Origin: Cokeromyces recurvatus
Taxonomy: Eukaryota > Mucoromycota > Mucoromycetes > Mucorales > Mucoraceae
Length of the DNA stretch: 64,000 nucleotides
Direction of reading: 5' to 3'
Assembly (NCBI RefSeq): GCF_025118155.1
Contig: NW_026251392.1
Span: forward strand, 1,027,609-1,091,608
The position numbers and the translations under genes are program-made. Each line of letters begins with the position of its first letter. The stretch's first letter is position 1. The notes under the pieces are model-generated. The model was not told the origin of the DNA. It made no database searches and was given only the letters and a program-made list of their open reading frames with translations. Below are positions 24,068 to 36,009 of the stretch, piece by piece.

Positions 24068-25414
24068 TTATCGGCCAAACGCTAATGAATCTAAAGATAA
24101 TAATGCTTCAGCTTTTGATGCTAAATCAGTTAGAGATTGAGTTAATTGAGAGAGAGCATACGCTTGCTCTGGTCTAACTTGTCTTCTTAGATGTTCTAAA
24201 CGATCTAATGCATGATCAAAGTCAGCTAATTCATAACTAGTTTTAGTAGGCTGCTGTTGAAAAGAGGATAATGGTTGCGATAAAGGAGGAGTTAAGGGGG
24301 GTAACGAAAGTGGAGGTAATGTATTAGTAATCATAGATGAAGAGGATGAATTCGATTCTCTACGACCAAATAAGGATTCTAAGCGAAAAGATTGACGTTC
24401 AAAAGAAATCGGAGGTAAAAAGTTTGTGTTTTGTTGTTGTTGTTGTTGCTGTGTTGGTGGTGGTGGTGATAATGAAGAACGGTGTTGAGGGGAAGGATTA
24501 AATAATAAAGGTGAAGGAGATTGATGTTGATTTATAATCTTATCTGATAAAGAAGTTTGATTTATAGGTGATGTCATTTGTTGTAAGGGTGATAATGATT
24601 CTTTGGAAGGTTGTTTTATCATTGTATTAGTCATCGAAGATGAAATAGTATGAGTTTCTTGTTTCTTTAATGGTAAATCTATTATTTTCTTCTTCTTTAA
24701 TGCTATATAATCTTCTATTTCGGGTACATGTGTCTTGGAATGACTTGTTTGAGATTTCTGAGAAAGGGTATCATCATCTTCTTCCATCGTTTCTTCTTCA
24801 TCACTTGCTTGTGTAACAATCACTCTTTTCCTTCTCTTAATAACACTTCGTTTCATACTCACAGGTCTATGTACATTATGAAGTTTATAATAAAGACCAC
24901 ACGCATTACAAATTGTATTTCCTTGTTCATCTCTTCTCCAAAGAGGAGTCGTTGTTGTTCTACAATTAGCACAAATAAGAGCCTGGCGATTTACTTGATG
25001 TTGATTAAAAGCAGGACATCCAGCACAAGAAGTAGAGCCACCAGTACCATTACATTGACCTCCACCAGGACAAGTGCCACTACCACAATCATTTGTTGTA
25101 GATGCTGTTGTTGCTGTTGCTGCTGCAGATGATGATGATGTTGTTGTTGTTGTCTTTTTATGGACAGCACGTTTTAAAGTGGGTGGTCTAAGTGTATTCC
25201 TTGCTTTTAAATAAAGACCACAAGCGTTACAAATAATTTCACCATTAGGTCCTCTTCTCCAAAGAGGTGTTGTTGTCGTTCCGCAGTTGGCACATTCAGT
25301 AGCAGAAACGGATTCAACTTTTTTTATTTTATGTTTAGGATGAGAAGAGGAAGAAGAAGGAGGAGGAGTAAGTGAAGGCGTAGTAGAAGTAGAAGGTCGA
25401 ATTGTTTCCATCAT
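24068..25414 (-). CDS. SREA/Fep1-type GATA transcriptional repressor, 448 aa
   Basis: A single-exon gene with start ATGATG at 25414; the open frame upstream of it is an artefact of a 39-bp homopolymer. Two GATA zinc fingers are present: [15 protein letters not shown]...[12 protein letters not shown] and [15 protein letters not shown]...[12 protein letters not shown]. Between them lies a Cys-rich block ([17 protein letters not shown], then CAGCPAFN). Two fingers with this Cys-rich linker are the mark of the iron-sensing repressors SREA, Urbs1, Sre1 and Fep1, which shut off iron-uptake genes when iron is plentiful, so the repressor role is inferred with good support. A basic stretch ([10 protein letters not shown]) follows finger 2, and the C-terminus is a low-complexity Ser/Pro/Gln region ending in a helical segment. 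A TGATAA lies at 25559-25564, about 145 bp upstream, and could be a GATA site. Confidence 0.88.
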   Translation of the reverse strand: MMETIRPSTSTTPSLTPPPSSSSSHPKHKIKKVESVSATECANCGTTTTPLWRRGPNGEIICNACGLYLKARNTLRPPTLKRAVHKKTTTTTSSSSAAATATTASTTNDCGSGTCPGGGQCNGTGGSTSCAGCPAFNQHQVNRQALICANCRTTTTPLWRRDEQGNTICNACGLYYKLHNVHRPVSMKRSVIKRRKRVIVTQASDEEETMEEDDDTLSQKSQTSHSKTHVPEIEDYIALKKKKIIDLPLKKQETHTISSSMTNTMIKQPSKESLSPLQQMTSPINQTSLSDKIINQHQSPSPLLFNPSPQHRSSLSPPPPTQQQQQQQNTNFLPPISFERQSFRLESLFGRRESNSSSSSMITNTLPPLSLPPLTPPLSQPLSSFQQQPTKTSYELADFDHALDRLEHLRRQVRPEQAYALSQLTQSLTDLASKAEALLSLDSLAFGR

Positions 25415-25459
<45 letters not shown>

Positions 25460-26113
25460 GAAAAGAAAATAAGAAAAAAATAAACGAGAAAAAAATAAAA
25501 TAAGAAAAAAAAAATAAAATAAAGAAAAAAGGAGAAAAAGATAAAAGATTAAACAATCTGATAACAAGGTTGGTTTTTTTTTAGTAAAGGGTTAGAAAAA
25601 AAAAATTTTATTTTTGATTGTATAGTTTTTTGTAATCAAATCAGTATTAATCTCCGCACATATTTGTATATTAACCAATTAAAAAAAAAAAAAATACACA
25701 TACAAGAATTTGAGATTGTATCATGAACGTATCATTATAGGTCTTCTATTATACACAAGAGAAATGATGAACAGTATAAAATAATAACCTCCAAAATGTA
25801 GCTTCTTCCTTCCCCTTATTTCTTTTTTTTCATATTATAATCAATTCTAATTATTATAGTAGCAGACAAAAATTTATCAACTATAAATTTATCAACAACA
25901 TATGATTATTTAAGGTTATGTTAGTGATCATTGATATATGATTGATTCATTATTGTATAAAGTTAACTGTTTATTTGTTTGTTCCGCCTTTACCATCCGC
26001 TGCTTACTTTTGGCAATCATAATTGACATGGGTAGTTGTTGTTGTTATACTATTTGCTATGTGCACTACTATTTTTTCTGACTTTCCTTATCAATCAATC
26101 TAAAATCAATCAT

Positions 26114-26150
<37 letters not shown>

Positions 26151-27757
26151 GATTAAATATTTTTCATTTATTATTGAGAAAAATTTAAAATCATCAAAAA
26201 TACATAATATCTATAGCGTATTGGATTAACTAGGTCTGTTCAAAATATATGAAAGAAAACAAAAGTTTTTTTTTTTTAAAAAAAAAAAAAAACCTCCTCT
26301 TAAGAGACAAGAGGTAGAAAAGAGAAAGGGAGAGAAAGAGAGAGAGAAAGAAAGGGAGGGAGATATTATATAACCTATTTTATGGGGAATGACACGGATA
26401 GTTAGTCAACGATAAATCCAAAAAGATACATCTTGGAGAGATTTCTAGGCTTATGTTGAGGCAAAAGATTCAAAAGAAAGGAAAATGAGCTCTTAGTGAT
26501 TGCTGTTGATAGGCATAAACGAGTGTGCAAACTATGTATAATTCAGTGATACGCAATCGACTAAGATGAGTATACAGATGATAAAGACAACTACTACCAT
26601 CAAGCAGCCAGCCAAGATACCATTGAATAACATAGATACATTCACTATAGGTCAGAGGCAGCCAGAGTATGGGTTCAGTAGTAAGTTAAGGTTGCCGACC
26701 AGTGCTGAATAGCTTTCAGTTTCGTAGCTATTTATGTCTCTGTTCAAGAAATGTTTGACATTTTTTTTTATTTTATTTGAATGAATGTTTGTCTAGAGTA
26801 ATAAATTCTATAACGCAAAGTTGCCAGCGCACAATGTTTTAGTTATTTTTTTTTAACCAATGGGTGTTCATATTTGAACTTGAATATGGGGGAAGTAGTA
26901 TGGAAAGTAATGTATTAGTAATAGCAGTAGCAAGTAGATTACATAATTAGTACGAAACAGAAATTGGGTTTGTAGGAGGAACACTCTATGCGGTATTTTA
27001 GGCTAATTTATTAAGTGAAGCATTATTAGGGTTATGAAACTATACGAGTTTATTGGCAACCTTTTGTTGGGGAAATAGAGAAATAGATAAAGAAAACTTT
27101 GAAATGAACATAAAGGAAAGAATTTGTTAGAACTGTTTATATACCAATTGTTGACATTTTAGGAAGAATTGTATTTTGTATATTCACAAAGTTGATAATG
27201 CTGTTAGGGACATAAAAATCAGACCTTTTATTAAGCTCACAGCACTAACTAGGCTTTATATACTTTTCTTTTGCCATTAGGAATGTACTAGTGATGAATG
27301 AAAATTTAATGATGCTGGTTCAGAGCAATTATAGCAGACTATCAACTACATACATGTATATTTTGTTTATATTATTCCAAACAATTATACATGTATATAT
27401 GTATATATATATATAATATAGAGAGAGAGACAGAGAGATCACAGCTCTTAAAAGGTTAAAGGCTTCCAATGTTCCATTTCCAAGCAATCAAGGAACCAGT
27501 CAGTTTTAATGATTAATGATGATAATTCATAAGTAATATTGTTTTATAAACCAAGTTTAGAATAATGGAAGGACTTTATTAAGAATAAAGATCAATCGTT
27601 GCTGCAAAGGACGAACTATAGTATTGAGATAAAAATAGCTCTGGAAATTAATTAAAATGAATACCCTTTGTTTCATAAAAGTAGGCGTGTGAAAGTAATG
27701 AGATGATGTTTCATTCAGTTACACAAAGAAATAATAATATGATACACTATTTATTTT
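25415..27757. other. 2.3-kb gene-poor region upstream of the GATA repressor
   Basis: Contains runs of 39 A (25419-25457) and 33 T (26116-26148), a GA-rich tract near 26318-26360 and GA dinucleotides at 27420-27437. A 48-codon frame at 26566-26712 (MSIQMIKTTTTIK...) has mixed composition but no recognisable feature and is not called. The region includes the promoter of the repressor gene. Confidence 0.45.
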
Positions 27758-28266
27758 TTATTTTTTATAAAATGATTCCAATTCTTCAACATCTTCCTTT
27801 GAGCCAAGCCATATACCTGAACGATCATGAATATGTTCAGGAACTAAATCCAAGCAATTTTTTGTACCTGTTGTAGCCTTGCCACCTGCTTGTTCAATCA
27901 AATAAGACATTGGGAAGACTTCATAGAGAATACGAAGTTTTCCTTTCTTTGACTTTGAGTCAGCAGGATAACCAAAGATGCCACCTAATTTAAATAGATT
28001 TATATATTAATTTTATAGGGATCACACACACGCAAGCATGTAATTATTTTACCATATAATAAAGTTCGATGAATATCGGATACCATAGAACCTACATAAC
28101 GAGCGCTATATTTCTGTTTGACTTTATCCACATATTTCTTACTTGGTTCATCAAAGTATTTGTAATTGCCTTCATTAACAGAGTAAATCTTACCACGAGG
28201 AGGAATGACGATCTATTAAGTAAAATATTAGTAACTGATTGAAATCCGCATAAATAGCTTGACTCT

Positions 28267-28299
<33 letters not shown>

Positions 28300-29210
28300 T
28301 TTTTTTTTGCCTATACCTTTGGATGTGTCATAATAAATTCACCAATAGAAGGATCTAATGTGAAGCCATTTACACCATTACCGACAGACTAGAGTAATTA
28401 TCTTTAATATGTCTGTTTTCTTTTCTTATTTTTTTTTAAAAAGAAAAAAATTACCAAAATCATTTCACAATAAGAACCGTACATACAATAACCAGCAGCA
28501 ATTAACTCACGTCCATTACGAATACAATCTTTAATACTTGGGTTATCGGCATCTTTCTAATAGAACCCGTTATATTATTATCCTTTCCTTTTCTTTTTTT
28601 TTTGGGTTAAATAAACATGTAATAACATACCACTTTAAAAATACCAAAGATAGTACCAATAGAAACACCACAATCAATATTTGAAGATCCATCAAGAGGA
28701 TCAAAGGTAACAACATATTTGCCTCTTTGTTCAGGATTTTCAATAATCATAGCATTTTCATCTTCTTCAGATACAAGTAAACATGCTTTACCAGAACCAA
28801 TTAAAGCATTACGGAAGATATCATTTGCTAATACATCTAATTTCTTCACATCTTCACCTTGAACATTAGCTGTGCCCGTCAATCCTAACCTATAGAATAT
28901 AGATAAGTATATATATATATATATATTAGATGGATATTGAGCAAGTATTATTCACTTACAAGTTGACTAGACCAGCCTGTCTTACTTTAGATGCAACGAA
29001 TTTACAACCGAATTGAATCGCTGTCAATAGTAAAGTAAGATCACCTGTAGCTTCAGGAGCTTCCTATAGCATTGCATATACATAAATATTAAATACAGAG
29101 AGCCTCTTTTTTCTTCTTCTTACCTGTTGTTGAGCAATAACCCAACGAGTTAAAGTAACAAGGTCTTCGCCTGTACCAACTTTAATAGAATCGAATTTAT
29201 CAGCAACCAT
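27758..29210 (-). CDS. FBP1: Fructose-1,6-bisphosphatase, 336 aa
   Basis: Seven exons: 29210-29124, 29063-28960, 28889-28631, 28556-28455, 28388-28317, 28212-28053 and 27984-27758. The enzyme removes the 1-phosphate from fructose-1,6-bisphosphate, the committed step of gluconeogenesis in the cytosol. The metal-binding and catalytic motifs [20 protein letters not shown] and [20 protein letters not shown] are complete. The C-terminal substrate-binding part has [20 protein letters not shown] and [10 protein letters not shown]. Length fits class I eukaryotic FBPases. The start [11 protein letters not shown] is the only Met before the conserved TLTRWVI element. A consensus Mig1/CreA site lies 127 bp upstream, which fits glucose repression of this gene. 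Confidence 0.96.
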
Positions 29211-29387
29211 TTATAATAACTTGGAATAAAATATTTTAAAAGAGTAAAAAAAAAAAAAAAAGGAGAAGATTGAAGAACAAGAAAATTATACTATTTAAAT
29301 AATTTAGTTCTTTTTTTTTTCTCACATTCACACATCAAAATGCGGGGTTCCGTCTTTTTAATTTTAGGTTTGAAAATCCCATCCGAG

Positions 29388-29431
<44 letters not shown>

Positions 29432-30116
29432 CATCTAAATTTATAGCGTGTAAATGATATAATAGAAATACATTCTTTACTTGAAAAAATAAAATAAAAT
29501 ATGCATGTAATTTAAAGAATTTTTTTTTTTTGGTTTTTAGAAAGAAAAAAAAAAGGACCCTTTTTAATTTACATAGACAACTACATGCTTGTGCATATCA
29601 TTTTCTATTTTGTCTTCAAAATATGTATAAAAAAAAAAAAAAAAGAGTTATTGTCCTATTTTGCCCCACATTTTTTTTTTTTTTTTGTAAAGAACCCGAT
29701 GTACTCCGACTTATGTTCAGTACAAAATATCTCGTGGATTTTAACAAGTTTTTTTTTCTTTCTCCAAGACTGTAAAAGTGACTGAGGAACCAGATCGATA
29801 ATTAATTAAAGGAGATAGTACATAAAATAGGAGAAAAGAGAATAATACGAATCTATATTCTTTACATAGACTTTGTTGAGTGGCTATGATGATAAAGGAG
29901 AGTATGTGTATGAGGAAATGGCAAAGAGAAGGGGGGAAAAGAAAGGAGATTGACAGAAACAACAGAATAGGGGGAGGGGAAGAGGAAAGAAAAAAAAAGA
30001 GAGAGAAAATAAGGGATCTTATTAAAGAACAAGAAATGGTATATAAAGCAAATGTTCAGAATGAGAGAAATACATAAACCTATTCTTTTTATATATATAC
30101 ACATATATACTTCATT
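29211..30116. other. Divergent intergenic region with 41-A run
   Basis: Separates FBP1 (-) from the DDHD lipase gene (+). It carries the Mig1/CreA-type site, an A run at 29390-29430 and purine-rich sequence at 29900-30020. No further gene is supported. Confidence 0.5.
29337..29347 (+). promoter_or_regulatory. Mig1/CreA-type glucose-repression site
   Basis: The sequence AAAATGCGGGG matches the published Mig1 consensus (five A/T-rich bases ending in T, then G/C, C/T, GGGG) at every position and also the CreA core. It lies 127 bp upstream of the fructose-1,6-bisphosphatase ATG, a classic target of glucose repression. Binding is inferred. Confidence 0.6.
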
Positions 30117-31775
30117 ATGTTATTTCATCTAAATTATCAGTTTTTATCTAATAAAAGTTGGAAAAATACAAAAACTGCAGTACCAACAATAACTGCAAAT
30201 ACATTATTACAGCCACCAAAGTCAAAAGGCCCCATTGATCATGTCGCGTTTGTAATTCATGTAAGTTATTTTAACATATATTATATCATTTAGTTAATAA
30301 TAATATATTATATATGTAGGGTATTGGTCAGGTAAATGAAAAGAAAAAATATCATATTTACTAATTATTGAATAATCATTCATATTATCTAAATAGCAAA
30401 CAGAACGATTTGGTTTCTTTCAATCACATTGTAAGTTATATGGTGAATAATGATATGTTTAACAGACTTTTTTTTTTTTGTCTTTTTCTTTTTACTAGTA
30501 CAAAGCCTTTACAATACAACAAACCAAGCAGTGGAAGAAAATTTGCCTGGTAAAGAAATCAACGTTCACTATGTTCCTATTGAATGGCATAAACATATTC
30601 ACGAAGAGACAGATACGGCTATGAATGATATCACATTACAATCAATACCATTTTTACGTATGGTTAATAATGATTATCTTGCTGATGCCTTCTTTTATCT
30701 CTCCAAGGAACGAGGACAGAGTATTATTAATCACGTCACAAGAGAATTTAATGAAGCCTATGCTAGGTTTTTAAAAGAATATCCTTTATTTGATGGTAAA
30801 GTGGCCATCTTGGCTTATTCATTAGGTGGTATCATTACTTGGGATATCTTGGCCAATAATTATGGTGTCACACCTAAAAATGAAATAAATTCAAAATTAG
30901 ATTTCTTGTTTCCTACCTTGAATTTTAAACCTGATTTTTTCTTTACACTTGGAAGCCCTCTAAGTGCCTTTCTAACAGTTCGTAATCAAGATCCTAAAGT
31001 GTATCGACCTGATGCATCAATTCTGTTTGAAAATATCTTTCATCCCTTTGATCCCTTGGTAATAAAAAAAAATAAAATAAATAAAAAAGAAAAGAAAAGG
31101 AAATATAGGTATAAACATGGATAGACTTATAAATATATACATATATTCTTTTGATAGGCATACCGCTTTGAGCCAATGTTAAACTCTTATTATAAAAATA
31201 AGCCTGCTGTTCTTATAGATGCCTATCGTGATGCAGCTACCTTTTTCTCAGATGATCACATTCTACAACGAGTCTATAATAAGGGCTTAAAATGGATGAC
31301 ATGTATATCAAAGATTTTCGTTTCTCAACAAGAGGCATCTTATTCAGAGGATGAATTATCAACACCAAAGCTTTCATTGGATTACTATAGCGATGAAGAA
31401 GAGGATGAAGAAATCAAGACTCCTTGTGATTTACTTGTGAGTAATGAAAATCTATTTATTTCACAAAAGCGACGTTCTATAGATGTGGAGTGGCAAGAAG
31501 AGATGATGATGAACAAGAGACAAAAGAAAATGAATGATACAGAAAAACTACTATTGAGCACAACAATGACACGAAATGCTACTATGATTGCAGCAGAAGA
31601 ATTTAACGTATTAGAGAATCGGGTTGATTATGTCTTGAGACCTGAAAGGTGTCTATTGGGTCTAGTAAATAAGAATGGCTATCTAAGTGGTCTTACTGCT
31701 CATTTCTCTTATTGGACACATCCTGATTTGATGTGGCATATTGTACGTCGACTTGAATATGGAAAAAGAAAATAA
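30117..31775 (+). CDS. DDHD-domain phospholipase (PA-PLA1-like), 455 aa
   Basis: Exons 30117-30260, 30320-30331 (a 12-bp micro-exon coding GIGQ), 30397-30430, 30499-31058 and 31158-31775. The joined start of the domain reads HVAFVIHGIGQQTERFGFFQ, as in intracellular phosphatidic-acid-preferring phospholipase A1 proteins. The nucleophile motif is LAYSLGGIITWDIL, where the usual first Gly of GxSxG is Ala. The DDHD part follows: FHPFDPLAYRFEPML, RVDYVLRP and a terminal HFSYWTHPDL. The domain begins at residue 42, so the long N-terminal region of animal and yeast relatives is missing; either this is a short form or an upstream exon was not found. The loop after residue 290 is acidic and variable. 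It probably acts on glycerophospholipids at internal membranes. Confidence 0.85.
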
Positions 31776-31909
31776 TCATTATAATAAAAGCTTTATTATA
31801 TTAACAAATTTCCTTTTTTTTTTTTTTTTTTTTTGAGATATTGCACACAACAATTAGAAAAAAAAAAGGGGGGAGAGTTTTATTTTTTTTTAAAAAAAAA
31901 AAAAGTTTA

Positions 31910-32416
31910 TTATGGTTGAATATCTGCAATGATCATTTCGTCTATAAAAGGTCGGGTATAGATTGCTTGCTGCTGGGTACCACTAAAAGAATTTGAAGAA
32001 GAAGACGTTGAAGTTGGAGAAGAAGATGGTTGTAAACCAGGTATATGAAGATGATGATGAAGAAGATGATGATGCTGTTGGTTCATACTATCTTCTGTGT
32101 AATTTGAAGTAGTTAAAAGAGGATCATCTGTAGACGAAGATGTTGTAGACATAGCTGCAGCTATAATCATAGGATCCACAAACTCATTATGATTATTATT
32201 ATCATTTAAAAGTGGCCAACAAGTTGGAAACGATGAATCCGTCAATGAGAATGGCTGTTGTTGAGTAAAATAATAGGTTAAGGAAGGATTTGTTAAGTTT
32301 GTATTTGCTGTAGTGAAATAAAAAGTAGAAGAAGAATAATTATTCATCATGACCTTGATCATGTCATCATCGTTATTATTATTATTAGTAGTAGTAGTCG
32401 TAGCTGCTTGTGTTGC

Positions 32417-32448
<32 letters not shown>

Positions 32449-33150
32449 TTGTTGTCGTCGTCGTCGTCATCGTCGTCGTAGGATAAGATGATGATGAATG
32501 ACAGTATCTTTTATCTTTATTTATAGATGATTTAGCGGTATTTGATTCGGTGTTGAGCCTCCTCTTTTGAGATGACATGAGTTTCTTGTCAGAACTCAAC
32601 TCTGCTCTTGCAGCTCTTCTTCCACGTGCCACTCTCTGTTCACCTACGAGTCTTAACTGAGCCACAATGGATCGAGATTCTTGAAGGTCCTTTTCAGTCT
32701 TGAGCATGCAATGTGTTAATACATCGTTATTATTGTTTGCACAGACGACAGTACGAACTAGAGCGCGTTGTGACTCGAGATCTGTTTCAATTTTTCGAAT
32801 TCTAGCTTCTAACTGAGATAGATTGTCTATGAAGGGGTCCACATTTGTAGGTTGCGTATTGCGAGATCGACGAGAAGTTGGATATGCACAAATAACACCT
32901 GTTGTTAAACATCGAGTACAATTAGGATGTATACCATCACATCGAACCTAATATACATATATATATATATATATTAACTTATTCTATATCTATTTTGTAA
33001 AATGTATATATATATATATATATAAGAGGGAGAGAGTACCTTTTTATGGTGACAACGGTAACAGGCAATAGGTGCTCTGGGTCTTTTTAAAGGATGCATA
33101 CGAACTACCGAACCATTATTACTTGATTTTATAGCTGTGTTGTTTGTCAT
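31910..33150 (-). CDS. Zn2Cys6 fungal transcription factor, 382 aa
   Basis: Two exons, 33150-33040 and 32947-31910; the intron interrupts the zinc cluster. The joined cluster is CYRCHHKKVRCDGIHPNCTR then CLTTGVIC, i.e. Cx2Cx6Cx6Cx2Cx6C, the GAL4-type binuclear zinc finger that binds CGG-containing DNA. A short coiled coil follows (FIDNLSQLEARIRKIETDLE), probably for dimerisation. The rest is low-complexity Thr, Ala, Asn, Ser and His, including an Ala run coded by GCN repeats. No 'fungal-specific transcription factor' middle homology region is visible, so this is a short member. Target genes are unknown. Confidence 0.87.
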
Positions 33151-33898
33151 TATTAAATAAAAAGGAAAGAAGAAGAAGAAAGAAAGGAATGAAATGAAAT
33201 GAAATGGAAACGATAAAAGAGAGAAAAAACCAAGGAGTGAGTAGAAATTAACAAGATACTTAAAAAATATTTTTAATGGAAAGATATAGATTTATATAAA
33301 AAGAAGTGATATTTAAATGTTTTTTATTTTATTTTTTTTTATTTTTATTATTTATATTTCATTCAGTTTCAATGCTTATTACATGATCTTATCTCCTTTA
33401 CTCTCCTTCTTATAATACAAATGCTATCTAACTCCTATAGGCGCTTCCCCTAACGTCTGTTCTTGGACTGAAACTAACTTTATTAACAATCATAGTTTAT
33501 GTTTTCTAATATATAGTTGGTACATATATGTAGACTCATATAAATATATACGTATCTATATTATATAGCATCAAGTTTCATTTTTCTTTCTATTCTTCCT
33601 ACTAAAAAAAACAAAAAAAAAAACAAAAAAAAGAAAGAAAGAAAGAAAATATGATGACTATAATAACATAGAGAATAGTTGATATTGAAATTATTATTAT
33701 TATACACATATATAAAATATATATAAATATACATATTTATATTAATAAAATGATGATGTAGTATAAGGAGTTGTATGGCTGCATACACCTTAGGTATTAT
33801 ATACTTGTCACAGAGTTGTGAACTATATTTTATATAAAGACAAATACAATAATAATATACTATACAAAAGAAGGGAGAGGAAAATAGGTTGTAACTAT
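33151..33898. other. Intergenic region, Zn2Cys6 promoter and RAB5 3' flank
   Basis: AT-rich, with GA-rich and ATAT-rich tracts. The minus-strand frame at 33561-33905 is a low-complexity Ile/Tyr/Phe sequence overlapping the RAB5 stop and is not taken as a gene. Confidence 0.5.
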
Positions 33899-34799
33899 TT
33901 AACAAGCACAGCCATTCGAGCTCTGTCCATTAACACCAGCTTCGCGTAAAAGATCAAGTCTAGCATTATTACTATTTCCTCCTGCAACTCGTGATCCATT
34001 TCTGTTATTTATAAGATAATCAAAAGGAATATTTTTGGCTTTAAAGAAAAAAAAAAAGTATAATTAGTATGAGATTATGCTTAGTAATGGTGACTCTAGT
34101 TACCAATTTCGGTAAAGACTTCATCTACGTTAACTGAAGTTTTTGCACTTGTTTCAAAAAACAAAAGACCTGCTTCAGATGCATAAGCAGAAGCTTCTTC
34201 GTAAGTAACTTGTCTACTATTTGAATTTTCATCGTCTGTAGATTGCTCTTCTACCAAGTCAAGTTTATTACCTACAAGAGCAATAACGATTTGAGAATTG
34301 GCTTGACGCTGTAGTTCTTTAACCCAGCCTTTTGCTTTATCTAAAGTTGACTATATAAATATATATAAATATATATGAGTAAAACGACATAAGAATAATA
34401 AAAGGCAAGAGAGAAAACTTACAGCCTTTGTAATATCATACATAACAATAGCAGCTTGTGCATTTCTGTAATACATGGGAGCTAATGAATGAAAACGTTC
34501 CTGTCCTGCTGTATCCCAAATTTCAAACTTTACTATTTTATCATCGTCAACTGTACATTTTTGTGTTAAGAAAGCAGCTAATAAAAAAAATAGATGAACA
34601 TATTTAGTATATATTTATATAAAATGAATAAAGTGCTCAGTAAAATTTACCACCAATAGTAGGTTCTCTATTTTCACTGTATTCACGATTAACAAAACGA
34701 ACGACAAGACTTGATTTACCAACCGCAGATTCACCTAAATTAAAATGTTGATTTTGAACATTAGAAAATAGTTGAATGATTTATTGTAATGATTCTCTT

Positions 34800-34830
<31 letters not shown>

Positions 34831-34925
34831 ATACCTAATAGAACAAGTTTAACTGGAACAGGTCTTCTATCTACAGATGAAGTGATGGCAGTAGTGGTTT
34901 GTGTAGGTGTATTTGTTGAAGACAT
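33899..34925 (-). CDS. RAB5: Rab5-family small GTPase, 238 aa
   Basis: Exons 34925-34835, 34734-34651, 34577-34423, 34350-34104 and 34038-33899. It should act on early endosomes, like yeast Vps21/Ypt51. GTPase motifs are all present: G1 [14 protein letters not shown], effector loop [14 protein letters not shown] (the AAFLTQ form is typical of Rab5), G3 [10 protein letters not shown]4 GNKLDL and G5 ETSAK. The C-terminus ends Cys-Ala-Cys, a geranylgeranylation signal. A polar insert ([14 protein letters not shown]) after NKLDL makes it a little longer than typical Rab5. The N-terminal extension is Thr-rich. It is divergent from the PEBP gene with 274 bp between start codons. Confidence 0.96.
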
Positions 34926-35049
34926 TATAATTGAATAAGAATTATGAAAAAAAAAAAATGAAGTGGAGAATACAGGGAAAAACCAAACTACTCCTAATGT
35001 GAAGAACACGTCACTTTTCTTTACTTGTTTCACTTAATCGAATCGCGAG

Positions 35050-35081
<32 letters not shown>

Positions 35082-35199
35082 AGCTAAGGGAACTACAGCG
35101 GATTTACAAACAGAAAATGATTTAAAGATGATAAAGTTTGGCAAGCATTTTTTTTCTAAGCTTTTCTCTCTCTTTCTTTTAACTTTATATATACATATA
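34926..35199. promoter_or_regulatory. Bidirectional promoter region of RAB5 and the PEBP gene
   Basis: A 274-bp region between divergent start codons with a 29-A run at 35050-35078, which would favour an open, nucleosome-poor promoter. No specific site is claimed. Confidence 0.5.
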
Positions 35200-35942
35200 A
35201 TGCCACTTGTTACAATGGAAATGAGCTTGAAAGAAGCTTTAAAGAAGGCCGATATTACACCTAATAGTAAGTATAACATGCTATGTTTAAATGGTCATAC
35301 AGCTATACTAAATTTCCTTTTATAGTTGTCCCCGAAGATTTTACTCCTTCTACTATAATCAATGTTCAATTCCCTAATGGTGAAGACGTTGCTCTTGGTA
35401 ATTTCCTTAAACCCTCTGAATCCAGCGAAACACCTAAAGTGACCTTTGTTGCACCAGATGAAAATGCCAAATATACTCTCTTAGTGGTAAATATAGAGTA
35501 TAACGCGTTTATAATATGTAAAAAAAATGGATGATTAACTGATATATTATGTATAGGTGGATCCTGATGCTCCTACTAAAGCGAATCCTAAATGGGGACC
35601 TTATCGTCATTGGATTATTACTAATATTCCAGGTAAATTTATATTTATATTACATAAGCAAAAGTCATGTATTTATAAATGTGTAAATATATTTTAGGTT
35701 CTGCTGATTTCTCTCAAGCAAATGAACAAGAGCCTTATCTTGGTCCTGGCCCTCCACCTAAAACAGGTGATCATCGTTACATTTTCTTACTTTACAAGCA
35801 ACCTGAAGCACAAGCTGTTGATTTTGGTACTTTATCTATTGAAAAACGTAACAACTGGGAATATCAGACACTTATTGAAAAGAATCAACTTGAATTAGTT
35901 GCTGTTAACTTTTTCATTTCACGTCATGATGACAATGAATAA
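35200..35942 (+). CDS. Phosphatidylethanolamine-binding protein (PEBP) family, 182 aa
   Basis: Exons 35200-35266, 35326-35486, 35557-35632 and 35698-35942. The family includes yeast Tfs1 (carboxypeptidase Y inhibitor), animal RKIP and plant FT; members bind anionic ligands and modulate kinases or proteases. The ligand-pocket motifs are here: VDPDAPTKANPKWGPYRHW and YLGPGPPPKTGDHRYIFLLY. The second motif gives the DPDxP and GxHR elements of PEBPs. Length (182 aa) is normal for the family. The start MPLVTMEMSLKEALKKADIT is the only one in frame with the N-terminal helix. Its specific partner in this organism cannot be inferred. Confidence 0.94.
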
Positions 35943-36009
35943 AATAAAATAACATAAAATAACACACACAAAAAAAAAAAAAAAAAAAAAAAACCAGAAA
36001 TAGACTTTA

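Noticed and set aside
24728..25132. 134-codon plus-strand frame opposite the GATA gene
   Set aside because: It is the antisense of the zinc fingers and Ala/Thr repeats, with no independent features.
25415..25567. N-terminal Phe-rich extension of the GATA protein
   Set aside because: It comes from the homopolymer upstream of ATGATG; the family does not have such an N-terminus.
26566..26712. 48-codon frame with mixed composition
   Set aside because: No features, no splice partner, preceded by another short upstream frame; evidence too weak.
29530..30104. Overlapping small frames upstream of the DDHD gene
   Set aside because: Phe/Lys-rich, in A/T and purine tracts, on both strands at once; none has a domain or splice support.
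33561..33905. 114-codon minus-strand frame
   Set aside because: Low-complexity Ile/Tyr/Phe/Asn sequence running into the RAB5 3' end.
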